A stretch of 64,000 bases of DNA. Origin: Bradyrhizobium sp. 170. GTDB lineage: Bacteria > Pseudomonadota > Alphaproteobacteria > Rhizobiales > Xanthobacteraceae. Each line of letters starts with the position of its first letter. The first letter of the stretch is position 1. The notes below the pieces were generated by a model that had not been told where the DNA came from, did not search any database, and saw nothing but the letters and a program-made list of their open reading frames with translations. The translations under genes and the position numbers were made by a program. Below are positions 35,787 to 45,667 of this stretch, in pieces. The stretch is taken from assembly GCF_023101085.1 (NCBI RefSeq), contig NZ_CP064703.1:7750001-7814000 (forward strand). The letters run 5' to 3'.

Positions 35787-38699
35787 ATGGCGAAGACTCC
35801 CGAAGTTCCCAAGAAATCGAAAACTCCAAAATCCAAAGCACACCGGCCCGACGTGCAACCGATCGGGCCGGCGCTGGCCGAGCTGCTCAATCCCGCGCTC
35901 AACCGCGGCGATGCCGGCATGGGCTCGGGCACCGGCTTGCAGCCGCCGCCGGACAATTCCTGGGATCGCCGCGCCGGCGGCGAGGCCGCGGCGCATCGCG
36001 CGCGGGCCTCGACCAAGGGAACAAGCGATGACGTCGCCAAACGCGACGCGTCGAGCCAAGGCCTCGAAGAAGCCCCCCAAGCCAATTACGGCACCTCGGC
36101 CACCATCCCCACGCTCGATCCCGAACTTGCGCGCCAGCTCGGCCTGCCGACCGCGGAAGACGACGACGAGGCGCTGGCCCGGCCGCCGCGCAACAAGATG
36201 GAGGCGCTCGGCGTCAAGGCCACCGCCGAGGCGCTGGAGAATCTGATCCGCGACGGCCGCCCGGAGTTCAAGGGCGATGCCGGCCAGATCAAGGTCTGGA
36301 CGCCGCACCGGCCGCCGCGCCCGGAGAAATCCGAAGGCGGCGTGCGCTTCGAGATCAAGTCGGAATACGAGCCGAAGGGCGACCAGCCGACCGCGATCGC
36401 CGAACTGGTCGAGGGCATCAACCGCAACGACCGCACGCAGGTGCTGCTCGGCGTCACCGGCTCGGGCAAGACCTACACCATGGCCAAGGTGATCGAAGCG
36501 ACGCAGCGCCCCGCCATCATCCTGGCGCCGAACAAGACGCTGGCCGCCCAGCTCTATGGCGAGTTCAAGAGTTTTTTCCCCGACAACGCGGTGGAATATT
36601 TCGTCTCGTACTACGACTACTACCAGCCCGAAGCCTATGTGCCGCGCACCGACACCTACATAGAAAAAGACTCCTCGATCAACGAGCAGATCGACCGCAT
36701 GCGCCACTCGGCGACGCGCGCGCTGCTGGAGCGCGACGACGTCATCATCGTCGCGTCGGTGTCGTGCATCTACGGTATCGGCTCGGTCGAGACCTACACC
36801 GCGATGACCTTTGCGCTGAAGAAGGGCGAGCGCATCGACCAGCGGCAGTTGATCGCCGACCTCGTGGCGCTGCAATACAAGCGGACACAAGCCGACTTTA
36901 CCCGCGGCACCTTCCGGGTTCGCGGCGACGTTATCGACATCTTCCCGGCGCACTATGAAGACCGCGCCTGGCGGGTGAACCTGTTCGGCGACACCGTGGA
37001 AAATATCGAGGAGTTCGATCCGCTCACCGGCCACAAGCAGGACGATCTCGAATTCATCAAGATCTACGCCAACTCGCACTATGTGACGCCGCGCCCGACC
37101 TTGGTGCAGGCGATCAAGTCGATCAAGTCCGAGTTGAAGCTGCGGCTCGATGAACTCAACAATCACGGCCGCCTGCTGGAAGCGCAGCGGCTGGAGCAGC
37201 GCACCACCTTCGATCTCGAAATGATGGAAGCCACGGGAAGCTGCGCCGGCATCGAAAACTATTCGCGCTACCTCACGGGACGCCGACCCGGCGAGCCGCC
37301 GCCGACGCTGTTCGAATACGTGCCTGACAACGCGCTGGTGTTCGCCGACGAAAGCCATGTCACGGTGCCGCAGATCGGCGGCATGTTCAAAGGCGACTTC
37401 CGCCGCAAGGCGACGCTCGCCGAATACGGCTTCCGCCTGCCTTCCTGCATGGACAACCGTCCGCTGCGGTTCGAGGAATGGGACATGATGCGCCCGCAGA
37501 GCGTCGCGGTGTCGGCGACGCCGAGCGGCTGGGAATTGAACGAAAGCGGCGGCGTGTTCGTCGAGCAGGTGATCCGCCCCACGGGCCTGATCGATCCACC
37601 CGTTAACATTCGCCCCGCCCGCACGCAGGTGGACGATCTCGTCGGCGAAGTCCGCGCCACCGCGCAGGCCGGCTATCGCTCGCTGATCACGGTGCTGACA
37701 AAGCGAATGGCGGAAGACCTCACCGAATATCTGCATGAGCAGGGCATTCGCGTGCGCTACATGCACAGCGATATCGACACGATCGAGCGCATCGAGATTA
37801 TCCGCGACCTCCGCCTCGGCGCGTTCGACGCGCTGGTCGGCATCAACCTGCTACGGGAGGGCCTCGACATTCCCGAATGCGCGCTGGTCGCGATCCTCGA
37901 CGCCGACAAGGAAGGTTTTCTGCGCAGCGAGACCTCGCTGATCCAGACCATCGGCCGCGCCGCGCGCAACGTCGACGGCAAGGTGATCCTCTATGCCGAC
38001 CAGATGACCGGCTCGATGGAGCGCGCCATCGCCGAGACCGACCGCCGCCGCGAGAAGCAGGTCGAGTACAACACGGCGCACGGCATCACGCCGGAGAGCG
38101 TGAAGAAGTCGATCGGCGACATCATGAACAGCGTCTACGAGCGCGACCACGTGCTGGTCGAGATCGGCGACGGCGGCATGGCCGATGACGTCATCAGCAT
38201 CGGCCACAATTTCGAGGCCGTCCTCTCCGACCTCGAAACGAGGATGCGCGAAGCCGCCGCCGACTTGAATTTTGAGGAAGCCGCCAGATTACGCGACGAA
38301 GTCAAGCGATTGCGCGCGACGGAGATGGCCGTCGTCGACGACCCCACCGCCAAACAACGCGCCGTGCAAGGCAAGGCCGGCGCCTATGCCGGCACGAAGA
38401 AGTATGGCGAGGCGGCAAACCTCCCCGTCAGCGCCATGAAGAAGAAAGGCGTGTCTTCGGCGATCAAGGCCAGCGGCGGTGGCGGTTCAAAGGTCCACAA
38501 ACCCCATCTCGACGAAATGCACGGTCCGGAGTCACTGCCTTTCCGCCCCGGCGGCGCCAGACCGCGCAAGCCCGAGACCGACAGCGGCAGCAAGATCTTC
38601 CAGCCCACCGACTCCCGCCAATCCGGCCCCGAGTTCGGCCCCGCCCCGCGATCGAGCGGCGGCGCGCCGGGGCATCGGGGAGGATGGAAGAAGAGGTAG
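35787..38699 (+). CDS. uvrB: Excinuclease ABC subunit B
   Basis: DNA-damage recognition helicase of nucleotide excision repair. Of 970 residues, the canonical core starts near residue 190: Walker [10 protein letters not shown] (about 222), [12 protein letters not shown] (beta-hairpin that locks on DNA), [13 protein letters not shown] (Walker B), [13 protein letters not shown] and [13 protein letters not shown] (helicase motifs V and VI), and the C-terminal UVR motif [17 protein letters not shown] that contacts UvrC. The extra N-terminal 180 residues (Pro/Lys-rich) and C-terminal 120 residues (Gly/Pro/Lys-rich, ending HRGGWKKR) are seen in Rhizobiales UvrB. Typical length elsewhere is about 670. 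Confidence 0.95.
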   Translation: MAKTPEVPKKSKTPKSKAHRPDVQPIGPALAELLNPALNRGDAGMGSGTGLQPPPDNSWDRRAGGEAAAHRARASTKGTSDDVAKRDASSQGLEEAPQANYGTSATIPTLDPELARQLGLPTAEDDDEALARPPRNKMEALGVKATAEALENLIRDGRPEFKGDAGQIKVWTPHRPPRPEKSEGGVRFEIKSEYEPKGDQPTAIAELVEGINRNDRTQVLLGVTGSGKTYTMAKVIEATQRPAIILAPNKTLAAQLYGEFKSFFPDNAVEYFVSYYDYYQPEAYVPRTDTYIEKDSSINEQIDRMRHSATRALLERDDVIIVASVSCIYGIGSVETYTAMTFALKKGERIDQRQLIADLVALQYKRTQADFTRGTFRVRGDVIDIFPAHYEDRAWRVNLFGDTVENIEEFDPLTGHKQDDLEFIKIYANSHYVTPRPTLVQAIKSIKSELKLRLDELNNHGRLLEAQRLEQRTTFDLEMMEATGSCAGIENYSRYLTGRRPGEPPPTLFEYVPDNALVFADESHVTVPQIGGMFKGDFRRKATLAEYGFRLPSCMDNRPLRFEEWDMMRPQSVAVSATPSGWELNESGGVFVEQVIRPTGLIDPPVNIRPARTQVDDLVGEVRATAQAGYRSLITVLTKRMAEDLTEYLHEQGIRVRYMHSDIDTIERIEIIRDLRLGAFDALVGINLLREGLDIPECALVAILDADKEGFLRSETSLIQTIGRAARNVDGKVILYADQMTGSMERAIAETDRRREKQVEYNTAHGITPESVKKSIGDIMNSVYERDHVLVEIGDGGMADDVISIGHNFEAVLSDLETRMREAAADLNFEEAARLRDEVKRLRATEMAVVDDPTAKQRAVQGKAGAYAGTKKYGEAANLPVSAMKKKGVSSAIKASGGGGSKVHKPHLDEMHGPESLPFRPGGARPRKPETDSGSKIFQPTDSRQSGPEFGPAPRSSGGAPGHRGGWKKR

Positions 38700-38789
38700 T
38701 CGCTGCTCCGCATTCCAGGGCGTGAACCCATAAATTCAGATTGGTCGGCGGACGTCCGCTTTGATGCGCATTCCGGACTCAAGTCGGGT

Positions 38790-38816
38790 CATCGCGTGAG
38801 GTCCGAAAAGTGCCAA
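38790..38816. repeat. AGGTCCGAAAAGTGCCA relic, copy 1
   Basis: GCGTGAGGTCCGAAAAGTGCCA here shares a 17-base exact core with 43877-43895, and a diverged form (GCATGTCTCAAATGTGCCA) is at about 40312-40332. They appear to be decayed pieces of one sequence scattered around the serine hydrolase and the IS91-like element. Confidence 0.55.
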
Positions 38817-38885
38817 CAAGAGACATACTCCTTGAAGTTTCCACTCAATTTGGTCTCTACTTACGGGAATCCTTGGGGGATTTAT

Positions 38886-40199
38886 ATGTCGGAGCAGCAA
38901 TATTCCCGTCGTGAGGCTGTTTCATCGCTGGCTGCTACAGTCGCCTGTGCGTTGGCTGGCCCCATCTCCGCAACCGCAGAACCAGCTTCCGCGGGCGAGA
39001 CGCAAGACTGCGCCGGACCGATTTTCTCCACAACAGGGCCAAACGCCGAGCTGTACGGAGCCAAAGATGGTTATCCTCTTCCCGACATTACGGAGGCACG
39101 GAGGCAAGGCACCCCTTGGGAACCCAAATACCGTGTCGGCGCATTCACCCATATCGATCACATCTATCCAACACGGCTCATTAAGCGAGCTGTGACGCCT
39201 TGGAAGTTCAAGTGCTCGAAGGCAGAAGTTTACTACAATTTTCAGGGAAGCAGGTTTTCGCCACTCGACTACATGTCGCGCAATCCGGTCACTGGCCTGC
39301 TGATCGCCAAGGACGACCAGATTATCTTCGAGCGCTATCAGTACGCGCGAACTGATCAAGATCGGTTCGTATCCCAGTCGATGGTCAAGTCGATAACCGG
39401 ACTGTTGATCGGGATCGCGATCTCGGAGGGCGCGATTAAGTCGATCAATGATATCCCCGAAAGTTATGTGCCGGGCTTTATGGGCAGCGAGTACGGCAGG
39501 ACGCCGATTCGCGATCTGCTGCACATGTCCTCAGGCGTGGATTTCGGTGAAACAAGAGACGGAGGACGCGACCTCAATCGCCTGTGGAACGGTATGGGGA
39601 TCGCGTTCCCGAACACGAAATTGGGCACGACTAAGAGCATCGTGCAATTCAATCAGCGTATCGCCCCAGCGGGAACGAGATTCTACTACGCCAGCATTGA
39701 AGCCGACGTGCTCGGTATGGTGCTTCACAGTGCTGTTAACAAGTCAGCGTCTGACTATCTGCGCGAGAAAGTATGGGAGCCGATCGGCGCGGAAGCGGAT
39801 GCCAATTGGTTGGTAGACGCAGAAGGATTTGAACTGGGACACTTCGGTTTCAATGCCGTTCTGCGCGATTACGCCCGGCTTGGGCGTTTGCTGGCGCATG
39901 ATGGCGCATGGAATGGCAAGCAGATCGTTCCGGAGCAATGGATGATCGATGCAACAACCGTTCGAGCTTCGGATGGCTATCTGCTACCGGGCGTGGCGAC
40001 GAAAAGATTTGGCTACGGTTATCTCTTGTGGCTTTTTCCCGGTGAGAGGCGGCAATTCGCGTTGTTAGGATTCAAAGGCCAGTATATTTGCGTTGATCCG
40101 ACCTCCAAGATTGTCATGGTGCACACTGCAATTGAGGACCCGGTACATCGAGACGAGCCATGGGCCTTGTGGTCGGCCCTGGTCGATCAGCTAGGCTGA
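38886..40199 (+). CDS. Exported serine hydrolase, Tat-type, paralogue of the 26348 gene (437 aa)
   Basis: Same family as the enzyme at 26348: CFSxxK-type SQSMVKSITGLLIGIAI, the tyrosine block RFYYASIEADVLGMVL, ARLGRLLAHDGAWNGKQIVP and FGYGYLLWLFPGE. The N-terminus has a twin-arginine motif (SRREAVSSLAATVACALAGP), so this copy would be exported folded, unlike its Sec-type relative. ATG at 38886 has GGGGGA. Codon and GC use appear lower than neighbours, suggesting transfer. It lies between uvrB and the IS91-like element. Confidence 0.87.
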   Translation: MSEQQYSRREAVSSLAATVACALAGPISATAEPASAGETQDCAGPIFSTTGPNAELYGAKDGYPLPDITEARRQGTPWEPKYRVGAFTHIDHIYPTRLIKRAVTPWKFKCSKAEVYYNFQGSRFSPLDYMSRNPVTGLLIAKDDQIIFERYQYARTDQDRFVSQSMVKSITGLLIGIAISEGAIKSINDIPESYVPGFMGSEYGRTPIRDLLHMSSGVDFGETRDGGRDLNRLWNGMGIAFPNTKLGTTKSIVQFNQRIAPAGTRFYYASIEADVLGMVLHSAVNKSASDYLREKVWEPIGAEADANWLVDAEGFELGHFGFNAVLRDYARLGRLLAHDGAWNGKQIVPEQWMIDATTVRASDGYLLPGVATKRFGYGYLLWLFPGERRQFALLGFKGQYICVDPTSKIVMVHTAIEDPVHRDEPWALWSALVDQLG

Positions 40200-40402
40200 T
40201 AGTAGCTCGGGACAAACTCGACATGACCGCTTCGGGTCATTCGCGTCGGTTTAGGCACGTACCGACGACTTCCGCTCTACCCCTAGAAACAGACCTCGTT
40301 ACCGTGGGTCGGCATGTCTCAAATGTGCCAAAGGACTAAACCGCTCGCGCGGTAGGGCACTGCGGCGGGAGGCACAGCCAAGGCGATAGCGCAACGGGAC
40401 GT

Positions 40403-40449
40403 CCTGTCTTGAGATCGAGGGGTTTCGACAACCTCACTCAAGACAGGAG
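40403..40449 (+). promoter_or_regulatory. Hairpin overlapping the recombinase ribosome binding site
   Basis: A 12-bp perfect stem TCCTGTCTTGAG / CTCAAGACAGGA with a 23-base loop in which GAGG and CCTC could also pair. The SD AGGAG (40446-40450) of the recombinase gene is mostly inside the right arm. It may hide the SD in the mRNA, or it may be the terminal hairpin of the mobile element, or both. Confidence 0.65.
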
Positions 40450-40456
40450 CATCCCC

Positions 40457-41332
40457 ATGACCGACGAGGCCATGAGCCCTTTACGGCGGCGCATGATCGA
40501 AGACATGACGATCCGCAAGTTAGCGCCAAAGACCCAACAAGGCTACATCCGCACCATCAGGGACTTTGCTGCATTCCTCGGCCGATCGCCCGACACGGCG
40601 AGCTTCGAGGACGTCCGGCGCTTTCAACTGCATCTGGCGGCGAACGGCGCGCACATCCCGATTCTCAATCATACCGTAGCTGCGTTGCGGTTCTTCTTCA
40701 GGATCACGCTCAGGCGCTCCGATATCATCGAGCACACCACATTCCTCCACGAGCCCCGCAAGCTGCCGGTCGTGCTCAGCCCAGAGGAGGTGGCGCGGCT
40801 GTTGGATGCCGCGCCGGGCCTCAAGTACAAGGCGGCGCTGAGTGTGGCTTACGGCGCAGGTTTGCGCGCCGCCGAGGTGATCTCGCTCAAGATCGGCGAC
40901 ATCGACAGCAAGCGCATGGTGATCCGCGTCGAACAAGGCAAAAGCCGCAAAGACCGCTACGTGATGCTGTCTCCGCATCTGCTCGAGTTGCTGCGTGCCT
41001 GGTGGAAGACAGCACGACCGCAGGGCTGGTTGTTTCCTGGCCGCGACCGCGTGCAGCCGATGACTACGCGCCAGCTCAATCGCGCCTGCCATACCGCAGC
41101 CGAGAGGGCCGAGATCGACAAGCGCGTGTCGCTCCACACCTTGCGGCACAGCTTCGCCACCCATCTGCTTGAGCAGAACATCGATATCCGGGTGATCCAG
41201 GTGCTGCTCGGGCACGCCAAGCTCGACACCACGGCGCTCTATACCCGCGTCGCCACCAAGACGATCCAACAAGTCATGAGCCCGCTGGAGCATATCGCCC
41301 GCAAGATCGAGAGGGTCGAGCCACCGGCCTAA
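40457..41332 (+). CDS. Tyrosine recombinase associated with an IS91-type element, 291 aa
   Basis: Phage-integrase-family recombinase. The N-terminal SAM-like core-binding domain has MTIRKLAPKTQQGYIRTIRDFAAFLG; the catalytic domain has the first Arg in YGAGLRAAEVISLKIGDID, Lys in GKSRKDRYV, HTLRHSFATHL (His and second Arg), GHAKLDTTALYTRV (His and the catalytic Tyr). All residues are intact. ATG at 40457 has the SD AGGAG within a hairpin. It sits 12 bases before the IS91 transposase gene, the recombinase-plus-transposase organisation known for several alphaproteobacterial IS91 elements. Confidence 0.92.
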   Translation: MTDEAMSPLRRRMIEDMTIRKLAPKTQQGYIRTIRDFAAFLGRSPDTASFEDVRRFQLHLAANGAHIPILNHTVAALRFFFRITLRRSDIIEHTTFLHEPRKLPVVLSPEEVARLLDAAPGLKYKAALSVAYGAGLRAAEVISLKIGDIDSKRMVIRVEQGKSRKDRYVMLSPHLLELLRAWWKTARPQGWLFPGRDRVQPMTTRQLNRACHTAAERAEIDKRVSLHTLRHSFATHLLEQNIDIRVIQVLLGHAKLDTTALYTRVATKTIQQVMSPLEHIARKIERVEPPA

Positions 41333-41344
41333 AGCGCGGCTCGC

Positions 41345-42544
41345 GTGCCGCGTCCGGCACTGGAGGTCGCGGATATCTTCCGCGATCATGGACCGGCATG
41401 GCGCAGCGCCAACGCCGGCCATCTGAGCCTTGGCCAGTTGAAGGTAATGTCGGCGATCGAGAACTGCCGCACCGCGGCGCTCGGCGGCCATGTCGCGCGC
41501 TGCGAGAAGTGCGCGCACACCAAGATCTCGTACAACTCTTGCCGTAATCGGCACTGCCCGAAGTGCCAAGGCGCGGCGGCAAAGGACTGGCTGGCCGCGC
41601 GCGAGGCCGATCTGCTGCCGGTGCCGTACTATCATGTGGTGTTCACGCTGCCGGCAGCCATCGCCGACATCGCCTACCAGAACAAGGCGGTGGTCTACGA
41701 TCTCTTGTTCAAGGCCTCGGCCGAGACCCTGGCCACGATCGCCGCCGACCCCAGGCACCTCGGCGCCCGCGTCGGCATCACCTCGGTTCTCCATACCTGG
41801 GGTTCAGCCATGACCCACCACCCGCACGTCCACATGATCGTGCCGGGCGGCGGCGTCTCGCCCGACGGCCAGCGCTGGGTGTCCTGCCGACCTGGCTTCT
41901 TCCTCCCCGTCCGCGTGCTCTCGCGCCTGTTCCGGCGGCTGTTCCTGGAGAAGCTGATCGCGGCCCACAACACCGGCCATCTGAAGTTCTTCGGCGATCA
42001 TGCCGCTCTCGCCGACCCGCGGGCGTTCGCGGCGTATCTGGCACCGCTACGCCGAGCCGAATGGGTGGTCTATGCCAAGCGCCCGTTCGGCGGGCCACAG
42101 GCCGTGCTGGCCTATCTGTCGCGCTATACCCATCGCGTCGCCATCGCCAACAGCCGACTGATCGCCTGTGACCGCACCGGTGTCACCTTCCGGTGGAAAG
42201 ACTATCGTGCCAATGGTCGCGATCGCCAGAAGCTCATGACACTCCCAACCGGCGAGTTTATCCGCCGCTTCCTCATCCACGTTCTGCCGCACGGCTTTCA
42301 CCGCATCCGCCACTACGGCCTTTTGGCCAGCGGCACGCGCGCCGACAACATCGCCCGAGCGCGTGAGTTGCTCGCCGTCTCAAACTCCCAGGCCGAGCCC
42401 ACCGGTGCCGCCGCCGATCCCGGCAAGCCGATTTGTCCATGCTGCGGCGGTCGCATGATCATCATCGAGGTCTTCGCGCGCGGTGCAACGCCACGGCATC
42501 GGCCGACAGCTTCACCTACCGCAATCAAGATCGACACCTCATGA
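41345..42544 (+). CDS. IS91-family transposase (HUH, zinc-finger), 399 aa
   Basis: Rolling-circle transposase. N-terminal zinc-binding CEKCAHTKISYNSCRNRHCPKC, the HUH-type histidine motif THHPHVHMIVPGGGVS around residues 157-170, the catalytic-tyrosine region YLSRYTHRVAIANSRL, and a C-terminal CPCCGGRM. The start is a GTG at 41345; no SD is evident, so translation may be coupled to the recombinase (stop at 41332). No frameshift or stop is seen: the element looks potentially active. Confidence 0.92.
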   Translation: MPRPALEVADIFRDHGPAWRSANAGHLSLGQLKVMSAIENCRTAALGGHVARCEKCAHTKISYNSCRNRHCPKCQGAAAKDWLAAREADLLPVPYYHVVFTLPAAIADIAYQNKAVVYDLLFKASAETLATIAADPRHLGARVGITSVLHTWGSAMTHHPHVHMIVPGGGVSPDGQRWVSCRPGFFLPVRVLSRLFRRLFLEKLIAAHNTGHLKFFGDHAALADPRAFAAYLAPLRRAEWVVYAKRPFGGPQAVLAYLSRYTHRVAIANSRLIACDRTGVTFRWKDYRANGRDRQKLMTLPTGEFIRRFLIHVLPHGFHRIRHYGLLASGTRADNIARARELLAVSNSQAEPTGAAADPGKPICPCCGGRMIIIEVFARGATPRHRPTASPTAIKIDTS

Positions 42545-43058
42545 CCGCGTCACACCCCCGCAAATCTGATCGTCGCACTAGTTGCCTCTCGACCGGCCAC
42601 GGTAGAACGCGCTCAGATATCCAGCCGTCGTCTCAAATCGTCCGACACTTCACTGCGGTCGATGCGACCCGCCCCTCATCCAGCAGCCGTTTCACCGTCC
42701 ACCGGCCTGCTGGAGCGCCTCGACTCCATTCACACACCTCATCCGCGGCACTCAAATCCCCATAGCGTAGGCCGCGCCATCCCCGTACCCCTCCCGCGGT
42801 TTCCTCCCTTGGAGGTTTGCGGACGCCGGCCCCGCGCCCGCGGCACCACCGTCATGGGGCCGGCATCCGAAAACCTTCACAATAGGCGACATGCTTGCAA
42901 AGGCACGGATCCGGGCTAATGCGCAATGGTCGTTCGTTTGTGTCCGCAAGAGGCCGTCGGCGGTGAACCTTTCGCGGGCGGCCCGCGACAAACAAGCCGC
43001 CATCGTCGCGACGGCGGCGCGTGCCGCGCCGATCGCGCGACGCCAATTGAGGTTTCCC
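42545..43058. other. 514-base stretch without a gene, downstream of the IS91-like element
   Basis: Frames here are short or of shadow composition. The stretch presumably includes the right end of the element and the promoter of the Sel1 gene. A G/C-rich palindrome GGTTTCCTCCCTTGGAGG lies near 42798. Nothing else recognised. Confidence 0.5.
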
Positions 43059-43763
43059 ATGCCGATCGTCCGAATCCTCCTGGTCCTTCTCGCGCTCGCT
43101 TCGCCGCTGTCGATGGCGGGAGGCGCTGTTGCGGGGCCGTTTGAGGATGCGCAGGCGGCGCATAGCAGACGCGACTACGCAACCGCGCTACGGCTCTGGC
43201 GTCCGCTGGCCGACCAAGGCAATGCCGAGGCGCAGTACGCACTCGGGTTCATGTACGACGGCGGCCAAGGTGTGCCGAAAAATTACGCTAGGGCTGCAAA
43301 GTGGTGGCGCCTCGCAGCCGATCAAGGCCATACCTTCGCCCAGTACAACCTGGGGACCTTGTACGACAACGGCAATGGGGTGCCTCAGAACAAAGCTGAA
43401 GCATTGAAGTGGTATCACCTTGCCGCCGAGCGCGGTAACGATGGTGCGCAGTTCAACGTCGGGGTCCTGCATTTCGCGGGCGTGGCCGTGTCCGAGAACC
43501 GGATCGAGGCTGCGAAGTGGTTTCGCCGCGCTGCAGACCAAGGTCATATTGGAGCGCAGGTATATCTTGGCCTCTGTTACGCTACGGGACTAGGCGTGCC
43601 GCAAGACAATATTCAAGCATACATGTGGCTCAGTTTGGCGGCTGCGCGAAGTGACCAAGATGCGATCAGCAATCGAAATCGCGTCGCGCAGCAGATGACC
43701 CCGGCACAGATCGCCGAAGCGCAGAAGCTGGCGGTTGAGTGGAAGTCGAAACCGGAACGGTAG
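43059..43763 (+). CDS. Exported Sel1-repeat protein, 234 aa
   Basis: Signal peptide (ILLVLLALASPLSMAGGAVA) followed by at least four Sel1 repeats of 36 residues, each with the pattern A.LG.LYdnG.GVpqn..EA.kWy.kAAdqG: AEAQYALGFMYDGGQGVPKN, FAQYNLGTLYDNGNGVPQN, AQFNVGVLHFAGVAVSEN, AQVYLGLCYATGLGVPQDN. Sel1 arrays are protein-interaction scaffolds of the TPR type. ATG at 43059 has the SD TTGAGG and begins the signal; an upstream in-frame extension is rejected. Partner unknown. Confidence 0.88.
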   Translation: MPIVRILLVLLALASPLSMAGGAVAGPFEDAQAAHSRRDYATALRLWRPLADQGNAEAQYALGFMYDGGQGVPKNYARAAKWWRLAADQGHTFAQYNLGTLYDNGNGVPQNKAEALKWYHLAAERGNDGAQFNVGVLHFAGVAVSENRIEAAKWFRRAADQGHIGAQVYLGLCYATGLGVPQDNIQAYMWLSLAAARSDQDAISNRNRVAQQMTPAQIAEAQKLAVEWKSKPER

Positions 43764-43874
43764 TATTCCCGTGCGTCGCGGAAGCAATGTCTGCTGTGGG
43801 TCAATCGCTTCACTTTGACAGCGCGCCGCGAACTTCTGCTCTTCTCCGATCAGCGGACATCGCCGACCGGGTGC

Positions 43875-43895
43875 GTCAGGTCCGAAAAGTGCCAG
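43875..43895. repeat. AGGTCCGAAAAGTGCCA relic, copy 2
   Basis: GTCAGGTCCGAAAAGTGCCA here matches the 17-base core of 38790-38816. Just upstream, AATGTCTGCTGTGGGTCAAT and CAGCGGACATCG also look like pieces of the same decayed repeat, and AAGCGGACT follows. Confidence 0.55.
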
Positions 43896-43974
43896 AAGCG
43901 GACTCCAGCTTCATTGAGCGCAAAAGCTCACTCGTCGGAGCGAGTTTAAGTGCCCTGACCGACAAGCCTACGTG

Positions 43975-45293
43975 CTAACTACGGTGTCCTGCAGCAAACA
44001 ACCTGATGCTTTCTTCCAGACCCTTGAGGCGGTGGCTACCCTCATCGCGAAAACGAATGTTTGATCCTGCGACAAGGGCACGGACCGTGCTTGACACGAG
44101 AACCTGCCCAGGTTGCGCCATTGCAACAATGCGCGATGCGATGTGAACTGCAATGCCGCTTACGTCGTTGTCCGTCATTTCGACTTCACCCGTGTGAAGT
44201 CCAGCCCGCACCTGCAAGCCAAGATCCTCGACGGCCTCGCTTATGGCCAGCGAACACTTGATTGATCGCGCCGGACCATCGAAGGTAATGAGAAATCCGT
44301 CTCCAGTCGTTTTCACCTCACGCCCACGATGGCGTAGAACCTCTCGCCGTACAATCTCATTGTGTCGATCGAGCAAGTCATGCCAAGCCCGATCTCCAAT
44401 TGCCTCCACTCTCTTCGTCGAGCCTACGATGTCGGTAAACAGAACGGTGGCAAGCACACGATCGGGCTCGGGTGTATGCCGCGATCCCGTCAAGAACTTC
44501 TCGACCTCGTCCACCACCCGTTCCGTGTTGCCGACCCACAGCAAGTGATCATTTCCAGGCAACTCGACGTATTTCGCGTTTGGGATTTGATGAGCTAGGT
44601 ACCGCCCCGCTTCAACGTTGACATTAGCATCTGCTTCTCGATGGACAATAAGCGTGGGTACTCGGATTGTGGAAGGATTGGGCGAACGTCGATTTCACTG
44701 TTCATGCGAATGAGTGCAGTGGCCGATGACGGGCTCGCACTGAGGCGTTCGAAGCGTGCGTAGCGTCGCTTGTACGCGTCGTCAGAGAGCAGACTAGGGG
44801 CAAACGAAGCAAGCGTTTCACCCGTCCCCCAGTTTTTCTCCAAACGTTCAAGAAATGCCTCGAGTTGGTCTGGAGGTGTAATCCAAGAGAGGAAGTGGGC
44901 AAAGGCACCATACAATACCATCGCCCGGGTGCGGTCCGGATAGGTGGCTGCGAACAGCATTGACATCGCGCCACCCTCCGAGGCGCCGAAAAGAGCCGCC
45001 TGACGCGAGCCAACTGCGTCCATTACTGCGCGCACGTCGTCCATTCGCTCTTCAAGTGTTGGCACTCCACCTGTTCGGTCGGATAGCCCGGTACCCCGCT
45101 TGTCAAACAAAATAAGGCGCGAGAAGGCAGCAAGGCGGGTCCAGACCTGTGCCCGGACTGGATCATCCCATGTCAGGTCGAGGTTGGAAATAAAGCCAGG
45201 AACAAACACGAGATCGAATGGTCCGTCCCCCACGACCTGATAAGCGATGCGAACGTGACCGCTCTTGGCGTATTGAGTGTTCGGGACCCGCAT
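43975..45293 (-). pseudogene. Frameshifted alpha/beta hydrolase-adenylate cyclase fusion
   Basis: Two frames together give one known architecture: an N-terminal alpha/beta hydrolase domain (ARIAYQ-like VRIAYQVVGDGPFDLVFVPG, nucleophile GASEGG) and a C-terminal class III cyclase domain (FTDIVGSTKR with the metal Asp, GDGFLITFD, and ASRIVAMAQPGQVLVS). At about 44664-44676 one base is missing: upstream frame ends at 44595, while the hydrolase's end RVPTLIVHREADANVNVEAG resumes in another frame and runs into the cyclase. The likely start ATG at 45291-45293 has GGAGG. The cyclase half (from 44562) could in theory be made alone. Confidence 0.85.
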
Positions 45294-45667
45294 CGGGACC
45301 TCCGCGCGAGGCGAGAGGCCTTCGAGCTTACTACTTTCCGACGTAGTTGCCACACTGCGCTGGGGCTAAATTCGGGCCCAAGAAGACTGTGCGGTTGGAT
45401 AGTCATAGGCCGGTTGCACGTCCGAATTGGGTCAAAAGCGGCGTCTTGGACCACGCAACCGGATGACCTCAGGTCTCAAGGTGACTGAAAGCGGACCACG
45501 TTGAGAGCTCTTCCGCTCGGAATATGGCCTCCTCATCAACCGAGGAGACGCAGCCACGAGCGAATTACTTACCCCGGACTTCGACGCAAGGAAGCGAGAA
45601 TGGCGCTATAATTGCGGCCGTCGGTCCATTGTTTAGAATATTACCTGTGAGTCAGACGGACAGAACG
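45294..45667. other. 374-base spacer with repeat relics
   Basis: Between the divergent cyclase pseudogene and dcyD. Contains GAATTGGGTCAAAAGCGG and GAAAGCGGACCACGTTG, which resemble decayed copies of the AAGCGGAC-type repeat. The frame from 45524 that runs into dcyD has no SD and no family likeness. No gene is supported. Confidence 0.5.

Larger units (their letters stand above)
40400..42545 (+). mobile_element. IS91-like insertion element (borders approximate)
   Basis: Contains the recombinase and HUH transposase genes in tandem. IS91 elements move by rolling circle and lack inverted-repeat ends or target duplications, so the exact ends cannot be set here; the hairpin at 40403-40449 is a candidate terminus. 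The flanks (40200-40400 and 42545-43058) hold no gene. Confidence 0.7.

Noticed and set aside
35604..37766. A 720-codon frame on the minus strand opposite uvrB
   Set aside because: Antisense shadow of uvrB; high Arg/Gly/Asp/Val content without domains; no SD near its ATG.
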